26,311 nucleotides of DNA from an uncultured Bacilli bacterium (GTDB lineage Bacteria > Bacillota_I > Bacilli_A > RF39 > UBA660): NCBI GenBank assembly GCA_944327425.1, contig CALVHJ010000003.1, forward strand, positions 1 to 26,311, given 5' to 3'. The position numbers and the translations under genes are program-made. The notes beneath the pieces are model-generated. The model did no database searches. It saw nothing but the letters and a program-made list of their open reading frames with translations, and was not told the DNA's origin. Positions 1 through 7,382 of the stretch are shown piece after piece; the stretch's first letter is position 1, and each line of letters opens with the position of its first letter.

Positions 1-5
1 TCCCT

Positions 6-56
6 GAGATTTAAAATTATCTTAATTATAAAGTAATTTTATGTACTTTAAATCTC
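6..56. repeat. Nested inverted repeats downstream of pheT
   Basis: A perfect 10-bp inverted repeat (GAGATTTAAA at 6-15, TTTAAATCTC at 47-56) encloses a second one (TAAAGTA at 29-35, TACTTTA at 44-50). The two right arms overlap, so only one stem can form at a time. There is no T-run, so a simple intrinsic terminator is not supported. It lies just past the end of pheT and may act in RNA processing or as a protein site. Function unknown. Confidence 0.45.
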
Positions 57-75
57 CTTACTTATTCTACACTAT

Positions 76-2400
76 TTATTCAAGGATATTTAAGCTATTA
101 TCTTTAATATGTTTGATAAATCTTTCTTTAAAGGTTTGAAGTTCTTTTTGCTCAAGGGTTTTAGTGTTACTTCCAAGAGTATATCTTATTAAATATTTAT
201 TTTCATATACTTCTATTAATTTATAATTTTTGATTAATTTGCTTGGGAAAGAAGCTAAAACTTGTTTAATATATTCATATTTTTCATTATTTACAATAAT
301 AGTATAATCTAGTTCTACAGTTGGATATTTGCTTATTTCTTCAGCTAAAATCTTTTCCTTTTTAATATTTATATATTTATCAAAATCAATATCAACAGTT
401 ACAATGGCCTTTTTCTTACTTAATTTGTTAGTATAAACTTTATTTAAAACATTTAATTCGCCTATTTTATTATTATCAACAACAATATTTTTCCCTAAAT
501 TATCAGTATAATAACTATATTCGTTAATATTATTTGTGAATACTACTTCTTTATTCTTTAGGATTTTGAATAAATATTTAACTATCTTTTTAGCTTCATT
601 ATAAATATGTTCTAAATTTTTTTCATTATCAGTTAGAATAATGCTCAAAATTCTTTTGTTTTTATTATCCTTTATAACGGTGCCTATTTCAAAGATTTGG
701 AATTTTCCATAATTTTTGAAGTTTTCTTTTACAATATTCATCAAAGATAAACTTAAATCATCTCTTAATATATTGTTTGCTTCTTTTCCTAAAATTTTAA
801 CGTTATCTTTTTCAATATTTAATTCTTTTAAAGTTTCTGTATCATACCAAATATAACTGTGTACTTCATGCATATCATATTTGGTTGCTAATAGTTTTTT
901 TACATCATATTCTTCATTATAGGTAGTATCAAGTTCTGTTGTTGTTAAATCTAGTTTTAAAGGTTTGGGAGTAAAATTTTCTAGGCCGTAGATTCTGGCT
1001 ATTTCCTCTATTATATCCTCTTTTATTTTGATATCTTTGGTTGCTCTAAAGGTAGGAACTGTTATGTTGTAGGTATCGCATTCGATAGTTACTTTAAAAC
1101 CTAACTTATTTAAAATATTTAATACAACTTCATCTTCTAGAGTTTTACCAATATAAATACTTAAAGTTTTTTTATCAAGGATTATCTTTTCTTCTTTTAA
1201 AACTTTAGGATATACATCTGTTAAGTTGGAAGCTATTTTCATGTCAGGGTTGCTTAGTTTTAAGAGATATGCTAGTCTTTTAAGGGCTAAATCGGTCATG
1301 TTGGGGTCTAGACTTTTTTCGTATCTAGCTGATGCTTCGGTGCGAAGCCCTAAAGATGATGCACACCTTCTAATAGATGCAGCATTAAAACAGGCACTTT
1401 CTAGGAAAACGCTTTTTGTATCGGGAAGTATCTCACTATCAAGGCCACCCATAACACCAGCAATACCAAAATATTTGTCTTCATTTTTAATCATTAGCAT
1501 ATCACTAGTAAGTTTTCTTGTCTCACCATCTAATGTTGTAAAAGTATCGTTTTCCTTAGCTAGTCCTACTTCAATATTTTTAACTACTCTGGCATCAAAA
1601 GCATGCATCGGTTGACCTAATTCCATCATAAGATAGTTGGTTAAATCAACTAATAAAGATATTGAACGCATGCCGACATAATATAAAAATATTTGCATAT
1701 CTAGAGGTGTTTTATTATTTTTAATATTATCTATCTTGAGGCCAGTATAACGGTAACATAAGTTATCATCTTTAATGACGATGTCTAAATCTTCTAAATT
1801 ATTTGTTATTTCTAATATATCTAGAGGTAGTAATTCATGATCGGTAATAGCACATATTTCTCTTGCTATACCGTAGTGTCCCCAAAGATCAGGACGATTC
1901 GTTAAAGATTTATTATCTATTTCAACAATGATATCTTCAATTGGCAAATACTCTTTAATATCTGTACCATTAATCCAACTAGTTGGTAAATCTAAAATGC
2001 CATCATGATTATCACTTATGCCTAATTCTTTACCACTACAACACATACCGTTTGATAATATACCTCTTAAAGGTCTTGCTTTTATTTCCATGCCGTCTAT
2101 ATGACCACCTACTTTAACATAAGCTGTTTTAAGACCAACACACACATTAGGTGCTCCACATACAACTTGAATTAGCTCTTTTTCACCGCAGTCAACCTTT
2201 AAAACATGCATATGATCACTATCAGGATGAGGGATACATTCTTTAATTTCAGCGACTACTACTTTATCAAAAGAGTTTCCTTTAACTTTGACATTTTCTA
2301 CTTCGGCCGTTCTAAGTGTAAAAGTATCCCATATACTTAGCCAATCTATATTTTCAGGATTTTTTATATGGCTTTTTAATTTATTACATGATATTAACAT
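76..2400 (-). CDS. pheT: Phenylalanine--tRNA ligase beta subunit
   Basis: This is the beta chain of the alpha2beta2 cytoplasmic enzyme that charges tRNA-Phe with phenylalanine. At 774 residues it has the usual bacterial length. An EMAP-like tRNA-binding OB fold lies at about residues 40-150 (motifs HPDSDHMHVLKVDCG and VVCGAPNV). B3/B4 editing and B5 domains follow, with the B5 helix-turn-helix near KEDIIEEIARIYGL. The catalytic-like core and a C-terminal ferredoxin-like anticodon-binding domain (from about YPTVELDYTIIV) complete it. The ATG at 2400 has AAGAAGG upstream. The gene is the last of the pheS-orf-pheT operon, 18 bases after the membrane protein gene, and should share the T-box control in front of pheS. 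Family assignment is essentially certain. Confidence 0.98.
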   Translation of the reverse strand: MLISCNKLKSHIKNPENIDWLSIWDTFTLRTAEVENVKVKGNSFDKVVVAEIKECIPHPDSDHMHVLKVDCGEKELIQVVCGAPNVCVGLKTAYVKVGGHIDGMEIKARPLRGILSNGMCCSGKELGISDNHDGILDLPTSWINGTDIKEYLPIEDIIVEIDNKSLTNRPDLWGHYGIAREICAITDHELLPLDILEITNNLEDLDIVIKDDNLCYRYTGLKIDNIKNNKTPLDMQIFLYYVGMRSISLLVDLTNYLMMELGQPMHAFDARVVKNIEVGLAKENDTFTTLDGETRKLTSDMLMIKNEDKYFGIAGVMGGLDSEILPDTKSVFLESACFNAASIRRCASSLGLRTEASARYEKSLDPNMTDLALKRLAYLLKLSNPDMKIASNLTDVYPKVLKEEKIILDKKTLSIYIGKTLEDEVVLNILNKLGFKVTIECDTYNITVPTFRATKDIKIKEDIIEEIARIYGLENFTPKPLKLDLTTTELDTTYNEEYDVKKLLATKYDMHEVHSYIWYDTETLKELNIEKDNVKILGKEANNILRDDLSLSLMNIVKENFKNYGKFQIFEIGTVIKDNKNKRILSIILTDNEKNLEHIYNEAKKIVKYLFKILKNKEVVFTNNINEYSYYTDNLGKNIVVDNNKIGELNVLNKVYTNKLSKKKAIVTVDIDFDKYINIKKEKILAEEISKYPTVELDYTIIVNNEKYEYIKQVLASFPSKLIKNYKLIEVYENKYLIRYTLGSNTKTLEQKELQTFKERFIKHIKDNSLNILE

Positions 2401-2418
2401 AATATACCTTCTTTCTAA

Positions 2419-2871
2419 TTAATTAGAATAATATGAACAATTTAAATTTTCACGTTTTATCCCATCTTCGTCTATAAAACTACAATTTGTATAATCGTTA
2501 TTACAGAATGCCATAGCACATTTAGTGCAATCTCCATCACTATAAAATCCGCCAAAGTAGTCTATAAATTTAAATATTCCTAAATTTATTGATATAAAAA
2601 TAATTGACATTATAATTGTAAGCTTTGTTGCCTTTATATTTGTTTTTTTGTTAATTACCAAATAGTTTAATTCAAATATAGCAACAGGAATTATGTATCC
2701 TGCTAACACAGAGATTATATCTAATCCACCATATCCTCCTAAACATACAGAATTTTCTATATAACAAGCAGAGCAACGAAATAAAGCAGTATCAAAAAAT
2801 ATAACAACACAAATAAATAGTAATATATAAATGACTATTCGAATTCCAAATAACTTCAGATATTCTTTCAT
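2419..2871 (-). CDS. Small cysteine-rich membrane protein inside the phe operon
   Basis: A 150-residue protein I do not recognise. It shows about three membrane segments (residues roughly 8-28, 50-70 and 80-102). Cysteine-rich stretches include FRCSACYIENSVC after the first segment and a C-terminal tail with CTKCAMAFCNNDYTNC. The cysteines suggest disulphides or metal binding on the outer face of the membrane. An AGGAGG site sits seven bases before the ATG at 2871. The gene starts 10 bases after pheS and ends 18 bases before pheT, so it is co-transcribed with both and under the same T-box. Vitamin K epoxide reductase-like proteins were considered, but the required CXXC placement is not convincing. 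Confidence 0.85.
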   Translation of the reverse strand: MKEYLKLFGIRIVIYILLFICVVIFFDTALFRCSACYIENSVCLGGYGGLDIISVLAGYIIPVAIFELNYLVINKKTNIKATKLTIIMSIIFISINLGIFKFIDYFGGFYSDGDCTKCAMAFCNNDYTNCSFIDEDGIKRENLNCSYYSN

Positions 2872-2881
2872 AATTATCCTC

Positions 2882-3889
2882 CTATTCTATATTAAACTCG
2901 CTTAAATAACGAATATCCCCACTATTTAAGACTCTAATATCGTTTATTTTGTACTTCATCATAGCAAGTCTGGTTAGACCAAAACCAAAGGCAAATCCGG
3001 TATATTTTTCTGGATCTATACCCCCAGCACGCAAAACATTTGGATGAACCATGCCACTTCCAACCATTTCTATCCAACCACTATTTTTACAAGTTGGACA
3101 CCCTTTGCCACCACAAATTAAACATGACATATCCATTTCATAACTTGGTTCAGTAAATGGGAAGAACCCAGGACGTAGTCTTACTTTTACATCTTCATGA
3201 AAAATTTCTTTTAGCAAGTTTTGCATAACATATAATAAATTTTCAATAGTTATACCCTCATCTATTACCATGCCTTCAATTTGAAAGAAAGTGTTTTCAT
3301 GGTTGGCATCTAAATCTTCATTACGAAATACTCTTCCAGGAGCACATATACGAAGTGGTGCTCCATAATTTTCCATCGCATGAATTTGATTGTCGCTTGT
3401 TTGCGTACGAAGAAGCATTCCGTTATCTAAAAAGTAGGTGTCTTGCATGTCTCTGGCAGGATGATCCTTAGGTACATTTAAAGCTTCAAAATTGTAATAC
3501 TCTGATTCCATTTCTGGACCTAGAACGACAGTAAAGCCCATTCTCTTTAAGATATCCGTTATTTCTTTAGCAATGATAGTTACAGGATGTAGTGAACCAG
3601 TGGTTACTTCATAATCTAGAGTATCATCAAAAGATATATTACTTTTATTTTCAAGTTGGGTTAACTTTTCATTAATTAAATTTTCCATTTCTTTTTTGGT
3701 ATTATTAATTAGACTTCCATATTTTTTCTTATCTTCAATGCTCATGTCTTTTAAGCTTGATAAGATATTTGATATTTCACTTTTTTTACCAACATACTCT
3801 GATTTAATATTTAATATATCAGCTTCTTTTGTGGCAATTGTTAACTTGCTTGTTAATTCTTCTTTTAACCTTGTTAATTTTTCTTCCAT
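2882..3889 (-). CDS. pheS: Phenylalanine--tRNA ligase alpha subunit
   Basis: The catalytic chain of phenylalanyl-tRNA synthetase, 335 residues, the usual bacterial length. The N-terminal coiled-coil arm (about residues 1-85) binds tRNA. The class II core follows: HPVTIIAKEITDILKRMGF (motif 1 region), LLRTQTSDNQIHAM, GRVFRNEDLDANHENTFFQ (motif 2), FFPFTEPSYEMDM, and GFAFGFGLTRLAMMKY (motif 3). A CxxC pair (CLICGGKGCPTC) precedes the final catalytic strands, as in many bacterial PheS. A strong AGGAGG lies seven bases before the ATG at 3889. It is the first gene of the operon and directly follows the T-box leader. Assignment is essentially certain. Confidence 0.98.
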   Translation of the reverse strand: MEEKLTRLKEELTSKLTIATKEADILNIKSEYVGKKSEISNILSSLKDMSIEDKKKYGSLINNTKKEMENLINEKLTQLENKSNISFDDTLDYEVTTGSLHPVTIIAKEITDILKRMGFTVVLGPEMESEYYNFEALNVPKDHPARDMQDTYFLDNGMLLRTQTSDNQIHAMENYGAPLRICAPGRVFRNEDLDANHENTFFQIEGMVIDEGITIENLLYVMQNLLKEIFHEDVKVRLRPGFFPFTEPSYEMDMSCLICGGKGCPTCKNSGWIEMVGSGMVHPNVLRAGGIDPEKYTGFAFGFGLTRLAMMKYKINDIRVLNSGDIRYLSEFNIE

Positions 3890-3902
3890 AACTCTCCTCC
3901 TA

Positions 3903-3966
3903 AATTAAAAAAATTCTAGAACATTGGGACGAATTGTATCCGTGGTACCACCCAAATTCTAGAATA
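3903..3966 (-). terminator. Intrinsic terminator of the phe T-box
   Basis: Read on the minus strand, ATTCTAGAATTTGGG (plus 3951-3965) pairs with CCCAATGTTCTAGAAT (plus 3913-3928). A run of six T follows. The 5' arm overlaps the T-box sequence, so antiterminator and terminator exclude each other, the standard T-box arrangement. Confidence 0.92.
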
Positions 3967-4119
3967 TTCTAGCACTCTTTCGTTTATAGCACGACTTACT
4001 ATTAAAACTCCTAAGTTTGAAATTCATAACTTATGTTTTCTAAAAGTAATTTCAGCCTTTGTTACTTTTTCTCTTTTTTAGAACTATAAGCTACTACTGG
4101 GAACTTAATCAACGTTTAT
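3903..4119 (-). promoter_or_regulatory. T-box riboswitch leader of pheS
   Basis: The minus strand carries the T-box core TGGGTGGTACCACG (plus 3941-3954), the element that pairs with the free CCA end of uncharged tRNA. Upstream lies a leader of about 160 bases, with an AGTAG stretch near plus 4098-4103 typical of Stem I. A TTC (plus 4019-4021) in a GAATTTCAAAC context on the 3' side of the likely Stem I could be the phenylalanine specifier. I have not folded the RNA, so the specifier is tentative. Given the downstream genes, uncharged tRNA-Phe should promote read-through into pheS-orf-pheT. Confidence 0.93.
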
Positions 4120-4125
4120 GTGAAT

Positions 4126-4154
4126 ATTTTATCACTATCTTTTTTAAATTACAA
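4126..4154 (-). promoter_or_regulatory. SigA promoter of the phe operon
   Basis: On the minus strand TTGTAA (plus 4149-4154), a 17-base spacer, and TAAAAT (plus 4126-4131), with a TG just before the -10 (TGATAAAAT). Transcription should begin near 4119, giving a leader of about 230 bases before pheS. The promoter lies just beyond the stop codon of the upstream gene. Confidence 0.75.
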
Positions 4155-4157
4155 CCC

Positions 4158-5219
4158 TTATTTCAAGATATTTCCTTTACCAAAAAAACTATTTAATTCA
4201 TCTTTTATTTCAGGTGATGTATCTTTAGTTAGTATCTCTTCTATATCTTGTTTTCTTAATTCACTATTAATACCTAATACTTGGTTATTTTCTAAATGAA
4301 GATAATATAAGGTATATATACCATTTAATTTTTTAATTAAAATACCTTTATTATATAACATATTAGATGTTAAACCATTTAAATAAAAATTTAAGCTGTC
4401 AAATAAATTATCAGATATTATTACTTCTTCACTTTCACCTATAACACTTTTTATAGCAATAACAATAGAATCTAGAGCACCCGTATTAGCGTAACTTTCA
4501 GGGATGAATGGTTCGTTTAAAATATTTGCTATTTCCCGTTTGCTTTCTACTTTTAAAAATACTTCTAAATTTTCAATTCTGAGGGCTGGGTGAGAAAACA
4601 TATCTTTATTGTTTTTTTCATATTCTTGATTAAGCTTTTGAAAACGATTTTTATTTAAAAAACTTGCGTATTTTTTAAAATTTAACCGATATTCTCGAGC
4701 ATTTTCTAAAGGAACTAAAAATTCATTACTAAAATTAATATCTTTTTGTTCTTCAAGGTCTACCATAGGAATTATATTGCCTTCATGATCATAATAAGTT
4801 AAATTATATTCATATTCTGATATTATACTCTCTTTTTCGTTAATAATAAGCTTTTCTAATTTGTTAATTGAAGCAATGGTAAGAGTGATTACTTTCTTAC
4901 TAGCTTTAAAAGGCTTAAAGGATAGCTCTAAACGGTAAGTATTATAATATTCTTTTAATTTGAAAGCTATTAATCCTTCAGAATTTAAAAGAGTAAAATA
5001 TAAAATATTTTCATCTTTTGAAGTGGAAGTAAAATTAATTTTTATACTATCTTTTATTTTTTTATATAGTGAAGGAGCAACTGCTAGTTGCATTATCATA
5101 TAATTAGAGTCATCTTTTACTTCTTTTTTAACATTAGTAATAATTTGGTTAAATAAAGTATTATTTTGAATTAATTCAGGTAATAAATCTATAATTTTAT
5201 CTAAAAAGTCTATAAACAT
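4158..5219 (-). CDS. Protein of unknown function, 353 residues
   Basis: I do not recognise this protein. It is acidic and lysine-rich, with no signal peptide or membrane segment, so it should be cytoplasmic. The middle has alternating strands (FKLKEYYNTYRLELSFKPF), then a helical stretch and a C-terminal part with TLYYLHLENNQVLGIN. The ATG at 5219 has GGAGATGA upstream. It sits alone between the HipA-like gene, with 58 bases between them, and the phe promoter, same strand as both. Nothing in the context gives a function. Confidence 0.8.
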   Translation of the reverse strand: MFIDFLDKIIDLLPELIQNNTLFNQIITNVKKEVKDDSNYMIMQLAVAPSLYKKIKDSIKINFTSTSKDENILYFTLLNSEGLIAFKLKEYYNTYRLELSFKPFKASKKVITLTIASINKLEKLIINEKESIISEYEYNLTYYDHEGNIIPMVDLEEQKDINFSNEFLVPLENAREYRLNFKKYASFLNKNRFQKLNQEYEKNNKDMFSHPALRIENLEVFLKVESKREIANILNEPFIPESYANTGALDSIVIAIKSVIGESEEVIISDNLFDSLNFYLNGLTSNMLYNKGILIKKLNGIYTLYYLHLENNQVLGINSELRKQDIEEILTKDTSPEIKDELNSFFGKGNILK

Positions 5220-5277
5220 AATCTCATCTCCAATTAAGATAATATTTTAACATATTTAATTTTAAATTGCTATTGTT

Positions 5278-6471
5278 TTAGACAGCTTGCTCTATTATGC
5301 TTTTTAGGTTATTAATTTGCCTATCTAGTAACACACATAATCTATATATCCTCTTATCACTCATTTTGGTAATATGTTGATATTCATGAAGTAACTTATC
5401 AAATTCTTCTGGTATGTCGTCTAATGCTCTAATATTAATTCTCTTTAAATCTTTAACCGCCTTGATAATCTCATCAAATGGCTTTAACTCATAAAATAGT
5501 CGGCCGTGTCCTGAAGTAACTACTTCATCTTCATTATAGTCTTCTATATTTAAAGACTGTCCGTTGTCAAATATAGGAGCAACATCTACCCACTTTAAAG
5601 TATTAACATCCCTAATGATACCAAAATTATTTAAGTGTCTATCTTCATTCATAATAAGATAGTCAAGGATATACATATTTTCTATTTTGGTTCTTGCATC
5701 ATTTATACCTTCATCTTCTAGCTTTTGGATGTATGCCTCATAGTCCTCTACACTATCAAATCTTTTCATGTTATTTTTAATTTGATAAGCTGTAATAAGC
5801 TCTGTATCCTTAGTTATAAAACAAGGACATTTGGATACTACCATATTTTTATAAGTTGCTAAAGTATAAGGTACATGGGAAAATCCTAACCTGTCACAGA
5901 TCATAGATGCTAAAACTTCATTAAATGGTTGTAATACTTCATTCTTATAGCCACCTTTAAGTAAATACCTAACTCCATCTTCAATAATCCATGCTTTTTT
6001 AAGCATTCCATCTGTTGTATTATTTGGAGTTTTTAAAGATGCTTCCTTTGTTACTACCTTACTATTCAAAGACAAAGATGCTTCCAAGAATTCCGCATAG
6101 TCAAAGTCATTATCAAAGAAGTTTACATCATCATAAGTAATATTACTGCCATAAGGCTTAATCCAATATTGGTCTGATAGTGATAGTCCAAATGCTTTAT
6201 CTAATAACTCACTAGGTGTATCAATATTAAGTCTATGTAAAAGAAGATCTAACTTATCACGCCAACTTGGAATACCTCTTCCCTTAAACCATTCACTTAA
6301 ATTAGTTCGGAGATGATTACTGTTCTCATCACCTTCCTCATATATACCCTCTATAATATAAGGGGCATAATGAATATTTTTAACTTCTATAATTCTAATA
6401 AAAGCTTTAACTGCTTCATCATATTCTGCAACTAATACTTCTGTGTTCTTATTCATTAAAATACACTTCAT
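5278..6471 (-). CDS. HipA-like serine/threonine kinase, orphan
   Basis: A 397-residue protein with a HipA/PI-kinase-like catalytic half. Seen in order: YLLKGG with the likely ATP-binding lysine (K172), FNEVLASMICDRLGF with E185, a catalytic loop DRHLNNFG (about 277-284) and the metal-binding PIFDNGQSL (D302). The N-terminal 150 residues (containing LSEWFKGRGIPSWR) differ from the N-subdomain of classical HipA. HipA toxins phosphorylate glutamyl-tRNA synthetase or other targets and are normally paired with a HipB DNA-binding antitoxin. No HipB gene is adjacent here, so a toxin role is an inference only. Start: AGGTGAT lies three bases before the ATG at 6471, the same site style as other genes here. 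Confidence 0.85.
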   Translation of the reverse strand: MKCILMNKNTEVLVAEYDEAVKAFIRIIEVKNIHYAPYIIEGIYEEGDENSNHLRTNLSEWFKGRGIPSWRDKLDLLLHRLNIDTPSELLDKAFGLSLSDQYWIKPYGSNITYDDVNFFDNDFDYAEFLEASLSLNSKVVTKEASLKTPNNTTDGMLKKAWIIEDGVRYLLKGGYKNEVLQPFNEVLASMICDRLGFSHVPYTLATYKNMVVSKCPCFITKDTELITAYQIKNNMKRFDSVEDYEAYIQKLEDEGINDARTKIENMYILDYLIMNEDRHLNNFGIIRDVNTLKWVDVAPIFDNGQSLNIEDYNEDEVVTSGHGRLFYELKPFDEIIKAVKDLKRINIRALDDIPEEFDKLLHEYQHITKMSDKRIYRLCVLLDRQINNLKSIIEQAV

Positions 6472-6494
6472 AGTATCACCTCTTATTTACATAT

Positions 6495-6503
6495 ATTATA
6501 CCA
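6495..6503 (-). promoter_or_regulatory. Extended -10 promoter of the HipA-like gene
   Basis: Minus strand TGGTATAAT, an extended -10 element. No good -35 is seen. An imperfect palindrome CTATTT-N6-AAATAG lies just upstream at about 6513-6530 and could be an operator. Confidence 0.6.
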
Positions 6504-6557
6504 AATTATTAACTATTTTGATATAAATAGTATATATTATATTCAAACATTACTTCA

Positions 6558-7136
6558 TCATAGATTAAAATCTTTTAATATTTCATCTTCATTAGTGGCT
6601 TTTATACGTTCTTCGTTATTAGTGGCACCGATAAATTTTAACCATCTATTTATAGCAGTATCACTTGATAATTCATTTAAACGTTTTAAATTAATGGTTT
6701 TTATTTGGAGTAAGTCTTTAAATGTGTCATTATTGGGTAACTCTGATGATTGTAAATAATAATCTGTTACAATATCATTTACTTCTTTTTCTTTTAACTC
6801 ATGACAAAATCTAAGCTCTCTTAGACGATATTGTTCATTATCTAAGCTACCTATTAACATATGAATAATGTATTCTTTATTATTAGTAGTATAAGAGTTA
6901 ATAACAATGATATCTCTTCTACTTTTAATTATTAAATCACTAGTAGATTTTCTTTCTTTTTCAGAATAGTTATTAATTATACTTTGAAATATAACTTCTA
7001 TTTCATTTAATTTAAAACTAGATGGTAAATTAATAAAGGTGTTAATAAAGTATTTTAGCTGTCTTATATTTTGGGGATTAGCTAAAAAATATTTTAAATT
7101 GGATTTTTTCATTAAATTGATAAATTCTTTTTTCAT
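6558..7136 (-). CDS. Divergent Rpn-like (PD-(D/E)XK transposase family) protein
   Basis: A 192-residue protein. The layout recalls Rpn/PD-(D/E)XK-nuclease-family transposase proteins. It has an N-terminal helix with LKYFLANPQNIRQLKYFIN and a strand pair SDLIIKSRRDIIVIN where the catalytic D...ExQ strands would lie. The C-terminus is WLKFIGATNNEERIKATNE, like the usual tail WLKFF...EE. The second catalytic acid/glutamine strand reads IVINSYT, so the nuclease site looks lost. The similarity is from memory and weak. I chose the ATG at 7136 because GAAGGAATGG lies just before it. An upstream in-frame start at 7190 has no ribosome site. Confidence 0.7.
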   Translation of the reverse strand: MKKEFINLMKKSNLKYFLANPQNIRQLKYFINTFINLPSSFKLNEIEVIFQSIINNYSEKERKSTSDLIIKSRRDIIVINSYTTNNKEYIIHMLIGSLDNEQYRLRELRFCHELKEKEVNDIVTDYYLQSSELPNNDTFKDLLQIKTINLKRLNELSSDTAINRWLKFIGATNNEERIKATNEDEILKDFNL

Positions 7137-7198
7137 TCCATTCCTTCTTTCTTCAAGCATAACTATACAATATATTTTGGTAATAATCAAATGATGAA

Positions 7199-7204
7199 AT
7201 TATA
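7199..7204 (-). promoter_or_regulatory. Possible -10 for the Rpn-like gene
   Basis: A perfect TATAAT on the minus strand, about 63 bases before the start at 7136. No convincing -35. A direct repeat TGATGAAAT lies on either side. The rest of 7137-7315 is very AT-rich and shows nothing else. Confidence 0.35.
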
Positions 7205-7315
7205 CTAATTGGGTGATGAAATATATTAAATTGATGGCTTATTTTGATAAAATATAGGTTTGTTTTAATTGTTTTGTTAACAATTTTAAATATTTTATAT
7301 AAATTTTTAAAATTA

Positions 7316-7366
7316 TATAAAAACTGATAAACTATCAACTTTTAACTTTGATATATTTATCAGTTT
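7316..7366 (-). terminator. Long-stem terminator after the surface protein gene
   Basis: Minus strand: AAACTGATAAA pairs with TTTATCAGTTT (11 bp). An inner stem TATCAA/TTGATA follows, then the run TTTTTAT. It begins 17 bases after the surface gene stop. Confidence 0.85.
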
Positions 7367-7382
7367 CTACATTAACATTTTT

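Noticed and set aside
1226..1615. Plus-strand open frame opposite pheT
   Set aside because: Lies inside a certain gene on the other strand, has no ribosome site and no recognisable domain.
7153..7338. Minus-strand open frame of 61 codons before the Rpn-like gene
   Set aside because: No ribosome site, low-complexity composition; overlaps the terminator of the surface gene.
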